NCBI GenBank assembly: GCA_003586115.2
Contig: QVOM02000034.1
Coordinates: 115,182,815-115,246,814 of the forward strand
DNA length: 64,000 nt
Direction: 5' to 3'
Source of the DNA: Salvator merianae
Taxonomy: Eukaryota > Chordata > Lepidosauria > Squamata > Teiidae
Shown here: in pieces, positions 11,235-23,973 of the stretch
How the letters are laid out: each line of letters starts with the position of its first letter
Position numbering within the stretch: position 1 is the stretch's first letter
Translations under genes and position numbers: made by a program
The notes under the pieces: model-generated
Told to the model about the DNA's origin: nothing
Databases searched by the model: none
The model's input: the letters and a program-made list of their open reading frames with translations, nothing else

Positions 11235-11765
11235 GGTTCAAATGGCAGAGAAAGCCAAGAAGGTTCATCTCCATCTCTGACTGGTATGCAAGATTTGGCC
11301 TTTATGAATAGGGACAACTTGGCCATGGTGATCGATGTTCCGGTAACCTCCAGAGTAGACTACTGTAATATGCTCTCCAAGGGGCTACTCTTGAAGACAG
11401 TATGGAAACTGGAACTAGCACAGATTGCAGTGGCTTGACTCCTGCTAAAAGTTTCTGACTAGATGCACATCACGCTAATTTTGAAAGATCTGTACTGGTT
11501 ATCTGTTTGCTACTGAGCCTGATTTAAGGTGCTGAATATCTGAAGAATTGTCTTCGTGCATGTAGATCACAGAGGGAGGTCCTTCTTGTAATTTTGCCAC
11601 CCACAGAGTTTCGAGGGATGGTAACATGCAAGCGGGGCTTTTCTGTGCTGGTCCCCAGGCTGTAGAAAACTTCCTAACAGAAGTATGCCAGGCATCGAAG
11701 TTATACAGCTTTGAGCACCTGTTAGGATGGAAGGGTTGTATGAAATAAATCTGCTACTAATATCC
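11235..11765 (+). mobile_element. L2-type LINE fragment
   Basis: Translated pieces match the region after the reverse transcriptase in L2 elements: SRVDYCNMLSKGLLLK (family pattern SRLDYCNALYLGLP), then LKDLYWLSV (family pattern LRSLHWLPV). Further on, GGTCCCCAGGCTGTAG resembles the L2 stretch encoding VPRL. Stops and frameshifts are frequent, so this is an old, dead copy. It lies head to head with the LINE tail just upstream. Confidence 0.6.
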
Positions 11766-12701
11766 GTTTTTCTTTTTAAAAGTTCCAACTCATATAAACT
11801 ACATTCCTAACTTTGTGTGAAATCAAGGGCAGAAAAGACTATTAAATCAAAAACATTCAGGGAGTTCAGCAGGCTCATCCTTTATACAATAATGATTTTA
11901 GGATGACTGTCCTGAGTGGCTCCTTTCACTGCTGTTACCATACTTTTGTCAGCCTGAAATACTGCCGTTTCAGTCTCCCAAGTGGCATTAATCAGCCACA
12001 CAGTGGAAGAAGTGACTGCTTTCCCCAGAAGTCCACTAGCAATTACATCCCAGGTCTGCTGCTAAAGTAGGGGAATCCATTAGTCTCTCTTTTAAAATGC
12101 AAATAAGGACAGGGTCACTCTACAATTAATAATTATATAGGAACAGGGAGTTTAGCAGGTTCAGCTTGTTTCATTTTTTTAATGTCAAACTGGCCACCCC
12201 TTATGCACTCATCATAATTCAGTATTCTCTGTGCTTCTTTGACTAGTTCATTTAGAACTCACATAGACAACAGTTTATATATGCAAAACTCTATAGATCA
12301 AGGCTGATTCTGCGGCTTTCCAAATGTTGCTAGACTCCAACTTTTATCAAGGATGGTTGTCAGGGAAGATGGCAAATATAGGCTCAAAATGGGTTTGTGA
12401 GTCAGAAATTTAACCTATGTCCAGACACTCCCAAGCATCAGTGTCTGACCAAGCTGATGCTCCTGAACATGATGACCCAGGAAAAGTAATAAGGGGACAA
12501 CTGTAAAGCTAGCTACCATTGTGCAAGAAATTGTTGACTAAATTAAAACATCTTGAACCAATCCATTATACCAATTTTCTCCCCTGTTTTCTTTAATCTT
12601 ATTTTAGTTGAATACAAATGCGAAAGCAATGTCCACTTCTTCAGATCTGGGTCCATTGCTTCTTATTCTGTATTCTCTAGCACCCCTTTCATTACCACAC
12701 A
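11766..12701. other. Intron, nothing firm
   Basis: No exon. Around 12310-12365 there is a short stretch of an old interspersed repeat (GCTAGACTCCAACTTTTATC), a motif common in reptile genomes. Otherwise unassigned. Confidence 0.35.
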
Positions 12702-13095
12702 TAGGCTGCTTCTGCACTGCAGAAGCTGATCTTGGCCAAGATCACTCAATCTGGGTCAAGACAGGTGTGGTGAATGGCATCCCCTCAGCCACAGTCTGGC
12801 CTGGCCTAATTCTAGAAGCCAGGAATGAAAGTTCCACAGCCTCTGACGTTGCAGGCCAGGAAGATTACAGTGATGCATGGAAAATGGGCCATTTCTAGGA
12901 AATCAATGAAATGGCACAGCCTCCACATGCCACTTGGACTGGCCCTCCATAGGGAAAGCTTGGAAGACAGCTGGACTGGTCTATTGCAGAGAATGTTCAG
13001 GAGACAACTTTGAAACAGTCCCCCATCAGTGTGCTCCCTGGTGCCATTTTGGTTCCAGGGAACAGATCAGCCACTGACACTGCCAGCCGAGCCCC
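12702..13095. mobile_element. Palindromic MITE fragment, family D (copy D1)
   Basis: Shares with the other D copies a start like CTGCTTCTGCACTGCAGAAG and the core CTAGAAGCCAGGAATGAAAG followed by TTCC and CTCTGACG. There is no coding capacity; the right boundary is unclear. Confidence 0.45.
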
Positions 13096-15836
13096 ACCTT
13101 ATTTCATTTACTCAAATTGATCGGACTGACTGGTGAATCAGCATTGAAGAGTATACTGCTTGCTTTTTAAGATCAGTAGACTGGCTTAGCAACTGTAGAT
13201 CAAATTGTGTGACACACAAATCTGTATCAGACTGCATTTATAAGTAGCATAAAATGTGACTTAAAAGCAGAGACAAAGCACCTCTGAGGTACTTTCTCTT
13301 AGGTCACTTTTACATGGCATGGACTACCTCATGCTGTGCTCTTCTGGGCTAGGTAGTCTGGCCCATGCTGAGCCAGACTAACCCTAGCATGAACTAAGGG
13401 CCATCTTTACAACAGACAGCCTGTGCTATTCCAGCCAAGGTAACTAGTTCTGAAGCTCCCAAAATTGGTTTGAGGAGTGTTGGTGTTGGTGGTACAGCCA
13501 GTTGCAGCCTCCATACTAACCAGCCAGTCTCTCCATTTGGCTCATGTCATCAAGGAGACAGGGTGATATTACAGAAGGAAATCCCACTCTCTCCTCAGTG
13601 CAGTCTGCCCCTACCACATGCTTGCACCAGGGATTCAGAATGGGACGACTTAAGGATGTCTTGCCCTGGGAGTGATCCTCTGCCCCCTTCAGAGCAACCT
13701 CCATGGACATCTGGATGTTGCCAAAGTCCATGCCAAACTAGCTGCCTGCTATGTTTAAATGAGTAGTTCCTTCTTGGCTAGGTGAATTTAGTCTGACGAA
13801 TAGGCCTCAAGGCATAGAATTTAATGTGAGTAGTGGCTACAATCAAAGTATAATTTGAAGAGGAAAAGGCTATACAAAGCATATTTAATAAGGATCCGAA
13901 AGATTTAATTAGCCAGCTACCTTTTTCTAAAATGTAAACTCTGTGGTATGTTGCTGCTATTAGTCCTTTGATTGCAGTGAGGCTGGTCTTTACAGTATGA
14001 ACTTTAATCTTTGCGGATCTGCCATGAAATGCTGACAGTTAGAAACCCACTGCAGAAAATGTTAATAGACTGCTACATTTTTTTTTTTCAAATATCACTG
14101 CTGCATTCTCAGTAGGAATGTAAGTCAAAGCAACTTTCTTTTTAGAATGACCATAACAGATGGTGAGAAGATATAGAAGTTTTTCTGAGATCCAAGGTAA
14201 CAAAAATGTCAGCAGCTAGTCTTTGAATGTATGGATAAGTGGCTAGTTTCACTCAGGTTCCAGCTACACTTAGGGTGCGATCATACACAGTTAGTCACTG
14301 TCTGGGTGACTTTCAGTCTGAACTGACAGATATTAATTGTCAGCATGTAGCTTCTTCAGTCTCAAAGCCTTGGGCAGGAAACCTGCTTAAGCAGCAGGTG
14401 GAGTGAGATGCTGAACGAAGAGAAGGGGATATTTACCCAGCTTCAGAATTCTGCTTCTAGAGAGTGGAGCAGGATGTCCACTCCAGGGATTGCTACTATG
14501 GAAGGGATGACAGCCACCCAGCCTGTGCAGATCTAATCCCAAATGGATCCCAGGACATGCAGCCAAACCTGAGACAATGTGTTTCTCAGCACCTTCCTGC
14601 ACCTGAGCACTTCTCAGGACGAAGCTGACAGACCAACTTTCAAATCAACGTGGGGATGGATAAAGGCTTCTATCTGGCCAGAGATAGTGAGAGAGAATGA
14701 CTCAATAGATCTATGAACACAAGCACTTGGAATTTATTTTTCCTTGCTCCCTTTCTCATTAAGAGACAATGGTGTAATTTAGGATAGACAGTGGGAAGGG
14801 TTGGGGGAGAGATAAATAAAGGTTAAAGCTCCCCTCTTCACTATAGACCCATATCCTGGCTCACTACAGCTGTATGTTCATGCAGTAAAAAAGAAAAAGA
14901 AAAAAAACCTTTCTGATAGCATCTTGGCAATTAGGAGCAGTCCTAAAGCCAGGAATTCACAGGTGTACTACTAATTTTATGCCCAGAAATCTGAATGTTC
15001 GGTTTTCCATAAATCTAGAAAGAACAAGCAAGTGGTAGGAAATGTAGCCTTCCATAGAATGGAAACTGTTGCTCTGTTTTACCAATCAGGAAAGAGAAAA
15101 GTGGGCAAACTACTGTCCAACTAATGAATAGTAACCATGTGCCCTGATTTGGAGCTCAATGAAGGCTGAAATGTGGCAAAATAAGGCAGGTTCTCAGCCG
15201 CCTCATACATGATCAACTATTTGGAAGGCACTTTTTTGTGCATCTGATGATAGGATGAATTTTCTGAAAGGGATAACTTGAAAAAGCCCTTTCTGATCAC
15301 AGCCTTAAGAATCTGAGAGGCCATTTTCCTCCCAGATTATCTAATTCAAAGTTGATGTGTCATTGTTTTTTGAAAAGTGGATAAAATCCAGTTGTAAAAT
15401 ATGAATTAAAGCTTTTGGTGTCTTACTCAAACATTTTTTAGGAAGTTGGAACTTGAGTGAAAACCAAAGACAAAAAAAGAAGAACAAAAAGAATCCAATG
15501 ACTTACAAAAAGGGATGACCATTTTCATTGTCTTGCCTGGAAGCGGGAGGAAATAGAATGAGTTAAGATGGTAAACACAATGTGTATGCTGGAAAAAGAA
15601 GAGAGAAAGGAGAGCTTGAGGGGGGTTACAACTATAAATGTAAACAAGGAAGAGGAACAAGCAATTTTCTTGCTTCAGGGATATTATGTGCAGATGGGCC
15701 CTCAGTCATAAAATATAGAGATGAAGTGGAATATTGGGTTTCACTTTTTATCACAAAATTTGCCTGCTTGAAAGGATGATTAGAAAACAAATCTATTCAA
15801 CTTCTTTTTCTGTTCTCAGGTTTTTTAGTGACAGAA
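13096..15836. other. Intron, mostly unassigned
   Basis: About 13300-13450 contains inverted pairs (CATGGACTACC...GGTAGTCTGGCCCATG), which suggests another small palindromic insertion. Around 14270 a GGGTGCGATCATACACAG block resembles MITE ends without a clear partner. The rest holds no recognised exon or repeat. Confidence 0.35.
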
Positions 15837-16014
15837 GCCCTTTCTGCACTTGACCCTATTCCAGATTATATCTTGGAATAGGGATCTGCCATCTGCATGC
15901 TACTATGAACTGTGGCAGGACCCACCTGGGGTCTGCTATAATCTGCACTAGCATGGGGATAGCAAGTCCCTGTTCTGGGATATAGTCCAGAATAAAGCCA
16001 AGTGCAGAAAGGGC
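15837..16014. mobile_element. Palindromic MITE, family A (copy A3)
   Basis: Full-length family A copy, with ends GCCCTTTCTGCACTTG and CAAGTGCAGAAAGGGC-type. The central TCTGCCATCTGCATGCTA block pairs with TAGCATGGGGATAGCA on the far side. Similar length (178 bp) and internal order to A1. No clear target duplication remains. Confidence 0.72.
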
Positions 16015-16104
16015 CAAAGACGCAGCTATTCTGCACTCATGAAGTACCTTGAGCTTCAACTTGTTGCAGAGTTTTAAAACTTAGATCAGTCTGATGGGCA
16101 ATGG

Positions 16105-16640
16105 GAATATCGTCTCCTCTGTGTTAACGCTCTGGCTATTTCCGCATAACACGCATTATCCTATGCTGGCCTGGGTTGATTCTGGGCTGGATCAAGTGAC
16201 ATGGTCCAGGTTTGGCCAGGTGGCCAGTGACCCATGTCAGGGACCATCCACATTGCAGACAGCCCATCCTGGTCTAGTTTTGGAGGCTAGGAATAAAAGT
16301 TCCCAGGCTCTGAAGCTGCCAGCTGAGCTGTTTAACCATGCGCACAGAAGGAGCCCACTTTGGGAGCTGCTTCCTGGTGCTTGGTGAAATGGCACCAGGC
16401 TTCTCAGCCTTGGTAGACTAAATCAGCCATTTGTATGCCATCCACATGTGCTGGATGCTGCATGTGCTGGAACACTGCATGGACTACTTACAAGCAGTCT
16501 GCCATTGAGAGCCCGGTCCAGTGCCTTGTCCCATGCAGATGCAGCATTCTACTGTGCATGGCCTCCCAGGAGACTTGTCCACAATGTGGAATGAGATGCT
16601 CCTGTGGAGATGCTGGGCCAGTCTACTGGACAAGTGCAAA
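16105..16640. mobile_element. Palindromic MITE, family D (copy D2)
   Basis: Contains the family D core GGAGGCTAGGAATAAAAG, then TTCCCAGGCTCTGAAGCTGC, preceded by CTGGATCAAGTGACATGG. The phrase GGGACCATCCACATT is shared almost exactly with D3 at 28.2 kb. Ends are not clearly defined. Small open frames here are repeat by-products. Confidence 0.45.
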
Positions 16641-18181
16641 CACACCCTTTGTATTCAACACCATCACAGCAATGTGAATGACTTCATATTTATATTACAA
16701 TATTTCTACTATTAATACCAAAATCCTGGAAACTTGAAAAAAATGTTTGGGAGATTCAACTGAGTCACAAACTGAGGATCTACAAAAACATCTGAAGGGA
16801 ATCTTTCGAAGAAAAAAAGAATAGGATTCAAGCTCAGTGCTATAGGTTGTGGTGACTTTGTGGGAAAAGCTGTTTCACTTCAACACAAGCTACTCCAGCT
16901 AATCCACTGGCAGGTGGCAGTTCCTTCAAAACTGCTTAGTGTGACAAGGAAGAAAATGTGTCTAGGATTAAAAGTGGATAAGGCACCCCTTTTTTTGCTT
17001 CAATCCATTTCCCTGTTGAAGCAGCATACCTATTATTTGACCAAGGAAAAATAGTGGCTGAATGATAAAGTCAGCCTTTGACTGCAACATGAAGCAGTGA
17101 CTTGAATGTGCGAATGAATCTGTCTACTTACGACCTTGAATAAAATATTTTTAATGCTTATGCGAATGGGCCATTTAGACGTAATACCACAAAGACAGAT
17201 AGAATAGCGTCGTGCAGTTATATGCAATTCTGTTCAATGGATATTAGTCATCCAATCACTCTTACTGCAAACAGGCCAAGATGGCAAGAATTTGGCCATA
17301 CACTCACAGGAGTGAAAACTGATTTAATGGCACATAGTAATAACAGCAACATGGAATGTTAAATCAGTCTAGAAATTCACCAAATACAAACTTGCTGGAA
17401 ATATCTCTCTTAGCAATCGTATTCTGCACTTGTTTCTTCTGTTGCTATTTACAATCATTTCCAAGACTTGAAATCTCATCAGATTTGCTTTATGGTTTAT
17501 TATTCCTCTTGGCATATATTTGCACTATAAATACACCCAATTAGGCTCATCTTGTGTGCTACGTTAAGGAAGACTAAAATGCAGACATATGGTCATCATC
17601 ATCCTAATTCCCTGAGCAAGCAGCATTTATTATAACTTAATATGCAGTTGTGACATTTAGAGATCTGAAACTGTGGATGCATTTCAGTGTTGTGTTAATG
17701 GGTCATAAAAATTACATTAGCACAGTAAAAGGAACCACAAAGGAAGGTGTTGAAGGAGGAACATGTTTCAGTGGTGCCTGTTGGTTGCCCTCCTATTAAT
17801 TATGGCATGGCAAGGAGGCGAGGATGTGTGGGAGCATTATTATTCAACTCATTTGCATGCATAGAATTAGAAGTCAGCTCCATGTAAGAAACAAAGGCCA
17901 TGTTTACTTTACTCGGGAAGGGGTTAGAACTCCACAAAGCACAGTACTTGGTCAACTTCTGTTAATATAAAGTATGTATTCGTTGTGAGAATCAGATTAT
18001 CAGTCCTTAAAAGCATACAGGAGTACCTACTAAATCAATGTATAAAATCATCATCAACAACAACAACAATAATAATAAACTATACTAGGAGTTTTACACA
18101 CAAACACTAAATAGACCATTCCAGGTAATAATATGCATGCAATATGACTCAGCAAATGATTGATTTTTGGAAAGCAAAACA
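16641..18181. other. Intron; possible conserved block
   Basis: No exon found. About 17590-17760 is repeat-free and AT-rich and reads like a candidate conserved non-coding element. A short CAA/AAT run lies at 18055-18079. Confidence 0.35.
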
Positions 18182-18310
18182 AGGTTAGGCTCAGTTTCTG
18201 GACGGGAGACCACTAGAAAGTGTAGACCTATTGCAGAAGGCAGATGAAGGCAATGGCAAACCCCCTCTGTAGTGTTGCGAGAAAAACTTCATGAGCATGC
18301 CAAGCTTAAC
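18182..18310 (+). mobile_element. 5S-rRNA-derived SINE
   Basis: The head (GGTTAGGCTCAGTTTCTGG then GACGGGAGACCACTAG) resembles the 3' half of 5S rRNA, which carries GGATGGGAGACC in its internal promoter. After it come GAAGGCAATGGCAAACC and GAGAAAAACTTCATGAGCATG, a body and tail typical of SINEs reported from lizards as 5S-Sauria. The copy is decayed. The tail is shared with the tRNA-type SINE at 10.6 kb. Confidence 0.6.
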
Positions 18311-19893
18311 TCAAAGGTGTATTTTTTAAATGTGCAATACCAATCAGAATCTGCACTTCAAACGTGGTAGTGTGTTTTTGCAGCTAAGTGCCAAAATATA
18401 CAGGGAAGTCAAAATGTATACAGGAATAAAGAGATAGGCTATGTATATCATTCAACAATATCTACAGTATGTGTAATATATGAACAATGTAAATTACTTT
18501 CTCAGCAGTAACAGAAGACTGGGGACAAAGTTAAAGGTTCGAGACAGACTCTCACAGAATGCAAAAGCAGGAATCCTACAGACGTTCAAAGTCAAGCCAA
18601 GAGATGCGTTCACAGTATCAGCAACAGATACTAGTGGTTGTAGCTTACCATAGTATGACCTTCGTACTTCGGCAATTTGGCTACAAACTGAGCAGCCTTA
18701 AGATAATTAGTCAGCTGCTGCTATGACCCTAGAATGGGAATCAAGCCAGCTAGAGCCCTTAATTTGCTGAGCTTCCACCTAGGGCCACTAGGAGGTGAAC
18801 TTGGCTAAGAAATCTGCCTGTAACCAGCTCAAAATCAGAAAAAGCTATATACATTTATGGCATCACAGAAGCAAATCACATTATTGCAAGTATCTGGGGT
18901 CATATTTAAAGACGTATTTTACAGAGAGTGTTAAGGGCAAAACTGTATTGTACAAAATCTTGTAATGCAAGGGACTGCTGTATTCTATAACTTTTCAAGG
19001 GAGAAGATCTATGATGATACTGAGTGGCATTCTGCCCTTCTCTTTTACTTTCATATTTGGCATTTCAGTTCATGCTGGACAAGAGGAACTACTTTTGTAT
19101 CTCTGCCAAGAAAACTGCATAGAAGTGTCCATGCAGTCAAGTAAGAGTTGGCCACAACTGAGTAATACTCAGCAACAGCAACAACAGCAACAATTTCATG
19201 TCCCCTGTTCCCTAAAACCCTACTTTCTGTCAGAGAATTTGGGTTTCCCCCATTCTTTCAGCAGCTGAAAAGAGGAAGAATCTACAGTAATTCTAGCACT
19301 TTTTGGCAGCAACAGTTGCTGCTGAAAAGGGAGGGAATTTCCCCCCCTGTCGTTTCAGCAGCAACAGTCGGAGCCTAAAGGTCCTGATTCATCAGAGTTT
19401 GGAGCATTTCAATTACAACAGAACCTGGTTTGGGTCCAAGCTCAGAACAAAACCTCCCTTTTTGGAATGGCACTTTGTTCTCAGTTTGGAACACATCCCT
19501 GCATAAAAGTATGGTTAAAAGAAGTGGGTGATAGAGAGGAAACTGTTTGCTCTGAGAAGACCCGGATAAGAAAGAATGCCTATGGGATGTGATTATAGGT
19601 GCTTCAGAGGGGAGGGCATTCTGGATAGTAGGCACCATCACAGAGAAAAAATGTCATCAGAACAGATGGTTGTTGTCAGAAAAATTGGAGGAATCAAAGA
19701 ATGTGAAGCACATAAAACTTCCTTTTATGAGTCAGTGATTTTGCATGTTACACATTTTGGATCTTTCTGCCTTACCTTTGTTCTGTTTTAAGTTTCTTTG
19801 TGGTCCTCTTCCAGACCTCATTGGACCCAATGCTATTGTGGATCTGTGAGGGCACCACCCTCCGCTAGTACATGTTGTCCACATAGGATAGAT
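18311..19893. other. Intron, nothing recognised
   Basis: No exon. The block 18760-18800 includes CCACTAGGAGGTG, a weak match to the CTCF core. The rest is AT-rich intron. Confidence 0.35.
19169..19194. repeat. CAA/CAG short tandem repeat
   Basis: An interrupted run of CAG and CAA triplets. In one frame it reads as eight glutamines inside an 85-codon open frame, but nothing else about that frame resembles a protein, so I treat it as a microsatellite. Confidence 0.7.
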
Positions 19894-20117
19894 CCATGGT
19901 TCCCTACGTGGGGTACATGCCCCACAGGGGAGCAATTTAATTTTTAAGGGGGGCAATTCGAGAATGAGTTATTATTCAAGTTAATGGCCTTTTAGGCTTC
20001 CTCCACATGAATAGGAGTTCACTTTTTGAATTAATAAGAATTATATGTCATTGGGGGGCATCAGGATTTTAGAGATGTTTAGGTTGGGCATGGCCAAAAA
20101 AAGGTTGGGAACCACTG
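19894..20117. mobile_element. hAT (Charlie/SPIN-like) non-autonomous element
   Basis: The right end GGTTGGGAACCACTG and left end CCATGGTTCCC correspond to the hAT terminal repeat CAGTGGTTCCCAACC with a few changes at the left. Length is 224 bp and there is no transposase. Flanking 8-mers (GGATAGAT and ATCTAGAA) share TAGA at the same positions, consistent with a decayed 8-bp target duplication. Confidence 0.6.
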
Positions 20118-20164
20118 ATCTAGAAAAAGGGGCCCTTTAATATCAAAGTCTACCAGTGGACCAG

Positions 20165-20485
20165 CACAGCTAGTCTGGAACTCAAAGGCATGCAGAAAGC
20201 GCACTTTCATGTTCCTGAATACAGGGGGACCCATTTTAGTGATACACCAAAGCACATTGCTGAAATGGGTTCCCTGCAGATTCCAAGGCTTAGAACTTTT
20301 GTTCCTAGCTCTTCAGAGCCCTCAGAGACTGGCCCTGAAGCTCATGTGATCTTTGGGGCCAGTGCAGGGGGTTGTCTGGAGAACACTATCCCTGACCACA
20401 CATCATGCCATGTTTTGGACCAGCGGGCCTCACTGGTCAAGAACCACTAGTTCAGATCATGGCAAGGTAAGTGCAGAAAGACTCT
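20165..20485. mobile_element. Palindromic MITE, family D (copy D5, inverted)
   Basis: Its reverse complement carries GAGCTAGGAACAAAAGTTC, AAGCCTTGG and the CCAAAGCAC-type block in the same order as D4 at 6.8 kb. It ends with AAGTGCAGAAAGAC, a family-like terminus. Partial and diverged. Confidence 0.45.
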
Positions 20486-22839
20486 TCATCTATAAGAGCC
20501 TGGAAAGATCTGATGGTGAGCTCTGAGAAGTAGCCTTTTGATCAGGAGGAAGAATCTAACGACACTGCATCAGATATGTTGAAAGTTCTGAAATAACTTC
20601 AGAATATAGATATACTAAATTGTAAAAGTAGGAAAGTTGGACAAAGAGCTGTGTTAAATAGTCTGTAGGAGAGTTTAACATGCATGACCTATGCTGCCAG
20701 CAAGCAGACATCTAGTACCATTGTAAAACTAAAAAAATCACATCTGTCTATACAGTTTGCACATGCCTTCCCTTTTTGCACAACAAAAAGGATGAACAAG
20801 CGATGTCAATTCACAAAAGAAATGTGAGTGGACTCTGGCACAATCATAGTGCTTTAATGACTATTTCATGTAAGAATATAACACTTCAGAATAGGCTGGC
20901 ATTATGCTATAATTGAAACTTGCGTCTTTTCCAAGATGTTAACTGTAAATCTGTTGCCTTTTCTATCTGCAATTATCATTTAACCAGCACTTGTGTTTAG
21001 GCACTTTGGGTTATCATTTTAAAAAGAGGGCAGTGGGATTCTTTTCTATATCCACTTGCTTTCAGTGTCCCCAGAAGCATGTTTATTTTACTCTGCTAAT
21101 CCTGCTCATGCTTCCTGCTTCCCTTTCATGGATCAGTTGCTTAGTGTCACTACCTCATGTCTCCTATGGGTCTCTTTTTTTAGCAACAATGTATAGCATT
21201 TTGTGTGGGATGGGGAAATGTTTGGTCTTGTTTACTCCCTATTACTATTTTGTATTTTTAAAAGAAGGGGGTGTTTGGATTTGATTCAATTATTTGTTGA
21301 ACTGTGAGCTCACAATCCTAGAGCAAATTCAAGAGGCATTCGTCTAAAACGATTCTCATTGTATTTCATTTCAGCTTAATGGCACATCAAAGCCCTGTTC
21401 TAGTGTTTGCATTAATATGTGTAGGCAAAAGTCTGGAAAGTTACAGGAATCTGCACAAAAGATGCAATCCTGTGCAGGCTAGCTCCACTTGACACATTTC
21501 TAAACGAGGAAAAGACTGTAGCAGGTTTCCCAACCAGATCAAGGCTGTGTTCAGACACAGCAAAAGAGGTGACTTGGAGTGTGTGGCACTTGTGTTCCGA
21601 AGTCTTTTCTAATCCACCTTTTCTGGCATAGAACATTCATGAGAAAAGGGAGGGGCAGACTGATGTGCGGACAATCCCATCTCAAAGCTGTCTTTGAGCC
21701 TCCTCAGAGAAGCAACTTTTTGTTATGCCTGGTCACAGCCCAAGAATTCCCTTTCTGACTTTTCTCTCTCAAGATGGAATAGTCTGAAGAACTACTGGAA
21801 CAGGCAGGAATGTTGCCACTAAGCTCACAGCATGCATGCAGCTCTTAAAATCCCCACACACAGGACAGCACAATCCTGGGTGTGCTGCATGCCGTGGAGA
21901 TTATGAACAGTAAATAACTCAAAGAACTTCACAGAAAGAAAAGAAGAACTGCAATTCTGGTTAGGGCAGCTGGAACCGCTTCAGGACAATCTTCCACAAG
22001 AGCTCCTGTTGTTTGCTTCGCTTTCTTATTTACATGTAAATGACTTCTCTAAATCTTATTCATTCTCATTAGTAAGACTGGTGAAGTCACTTGCAGAAGG
22101 ACTGTTTTATGTTTTGTACTAAAATGTTGTCTTTAAAAAGGGAAGAATATCTGAAAACTGGTTACACTGCTTCTCTGCCATTGGCAGAAGCAGTGACATG
22201 AAGATTTTGATCAAATCTACTTGTTACAGCAGAATGCTATTATTTTCTGAATCTTGCATTAGAATTTGCAGCCAAAGCAAAGGGTTATCTTTTAAACAAA
22301 TGTTCACAGACTACTTAGAAATATACAGCAGTATCAGACATATACTGAATGTCTGCTTCTCTTTATTCAGTCACCTATAGGAACTCAAGTACTTCCACAT
22401 GCTCACCATATCAGGATTCTACTGCAATGTAATTTTGGTGTAAATGGTCCAGCCTGGTCTACACAGCATTTACAGATGAATCTACCCATCTAGGGGGAAA
22501 AATGATATAGTTCTGATTTCACAGACTGTACTCCTTCAGACTATAGTTAGGCCCATTGTGTCTTCTTGCAGGTAGAAATCTGTCATGCAGGCTTCCCATA
22601 GGCAGCTGGCTTTTGAAAAAAGTGATAGTAGCTTGCAGAGCGCCTCTGCAAAGATAGTAGGGAGAGCCAGATTCCAGTGAGAACTGTGCTTTGATCAATC
22701 AGTGAATAGTAGGATCAAAAGAAAGCTTCCAGCTGGAGTCTTGTACCGGTTCTGTGACCCTGCTCCATAGACCACCTCTGGGCAAATGTTCAAACAAGTG
22801 TTCCTAATGTGGTACAGTCTAAAAACCATTTTTAAAAAT

Positions 22840-22868
22840 TAGTAGTAGTAGTAATAGTAGTAGTAGTA
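22840..22868. repeat. (TAG)n microsatellite
   Basis: About nine TAG/TAA triplets in a row with one interruption. Confidence 0.9.
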
Positions 22869-23712
22869 TTGCTTGCTGCAATGTTTCCTCGACTTAAGTC
22901 ATTCACTTACCATTTTCATGATTTTATGATCTATGTACCACATTTACTACTTTATACTAAAATTGGCTCATTTTTTTTTAAAAAAAAACTTAAACGTACA
23001 TAAAATTCTTCCATAGATCACCTGAAATCATCTTGTGCATCCCACCTTAGGAAGCACTGGCTTGGCAAAAGGCTCAAATGCTTTAACGTGGCCTCTGTCT
23101 TCCTAAGTGCAAAATGCACCAGTCTAGACCAGTTTCCCATTACTCCACGGAGCTGACACAGGGTGTCACAGAAGACTATTGCAGCCCTGCTGTGGGCTTC
23201 CTAGGAAACGTGTATGACTTCCCCATATGTGAAGAGAGAAAAAGAAGCTGTCTTCTACTAGGAGACACAGGATCAGGGGGAAAAAATGTATTTTGGTCAT
23301 TATATCCCGGTCTTGTCAGCAGAGGCTAATGAGCTAAGCATAGCTCTCCACTTGGGAGCCCCAACAGTCATAGAGCTGAATGTCAGCACATGAAATGTGC
23401 ATGACAGCTGCATGACCAGCCATTCCTCTGAATATTCCACTTTTTATAGCTAGGTAGCTTTTAGCTGTATAGGAATAGATACACAACCCCAAATTATTGT
23501 GCATGCAGACAGAGAACACTTTTCTCTAAGGAATGAAGCTCTGGAGAGTTGAGCTCACAGGCCCACTCCACAGCTTCATTTATTACACTTGCTCATGAAA
23601 AACCATGTGTTAAGTAATGCTTTGATGACTGGACGATCTTAAAGAAGAAAGTGTATTGCTTTCCTTTGTGCTTATTCCTTTCCACAGCCAAGTCCCTTTT
23701 CACTGATTCTGC

Positions 23713-23743
23713 TCTTTTCTTTCCTTCCCATTCCATCCCGCAG
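23713..23743 (+). promoter_or_regulatory. NTNG1: Splice acceptor of NTNG1 terminal exon
   Basis: A pyrimidine-rich tract (TCTTTTCTTTCCTTCCCATT then CCATCCCG) ends in CAG at 23741-23743. The exon that follows opens in the phase needed for NVCDNEL, with two bases completing a split codon. CCA (Pro) would result if the previous exon ends in C, as expected from netrin-G1 proteins. Confidence 0.85.
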
Positions 23744-23973
23744 CAAATGTATGTGACAATGAACTTCAGATTTGCCAGAATGGCGGAACATGTCACAACA
23801 ACGCACGCTGTATATGCCCTCCAGCTTACACTGGTGTCTTGTGTGAGAAGCGGAAGTGTGAAAAAGATCCAGAAGGTTGCATCACCGGGCAAGGGGCAAT
23901 TTCATTACCGCAGCTGATACTTCTATTGTTACCGATTGCTCCATTAGGATTAAGTGGGGGTTTTGTATTCTAG
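23744..23973 (+). CDS. NTNG1: Netrin-G1, terminal coding exon (partial gene)
   Basis: Netrin-G1 is a GPI-anchored, axon-surface member of the netrin/laminin family that binds NGL-1 (LRRC4C) and acts in axon guidance and synapse organisation. This exon encodes the last 75 residues plus a TAG stop. Residues 1-33 form an EGF-like module: NVCDNELQICQNGGTC, then HNNARCICPPAYTGVLC, with the six expected cysteines. Next comes a short linker with two more cysteines (KRKCEKDPEGC). The final 22 residues or so are hydrophobic (SLPQLILLLLPIAPLGLS...) and end in FVF, as expected for a GPI-attachment signal; the cleavage site is probably in the GQGAIS stretch. The EGF module matches mammalian netrin-G1 closely, while linker and tail are diverged, which is normal for cleaved signals. 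NTNG2 is less likely because its C-terminus is different. Earlier exons lie outside the window or were not recognised. Confidence 0.9.

Larger units (their letters stand above)
20486..23743. other. 3' part of the last NTNG1 intron
   Basis: Directly upstream of the recognised terminal exon. No other exon with the cysteine spacing of a laminin-type EGF domain was found. Contains a TAG microsatellite (22840-22868) and AT-rich sequence. The last 30 bases form the acceptor tract of the terminal exon. Confidence 0.5.

Noticed and set aside
18765..18795. CTCF-like sequence CCACTAGGAGGTG
   Set aside because: Three or so mismatches to the core make it too weak to call.
19011..19268. An open frame with eight consecutive glutamines
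   Set aside because: The run is a CAA/CAG microsatellite; no other protein-like feature supports a gene.
1..23743. Search for the preceding NTNG1 exon (laminin-type EGF domain)
   Set aside because: No sequence with the expected cysteine spacing and a donor in the right phase was found by eye; a profile search could still find a short alternative exon.
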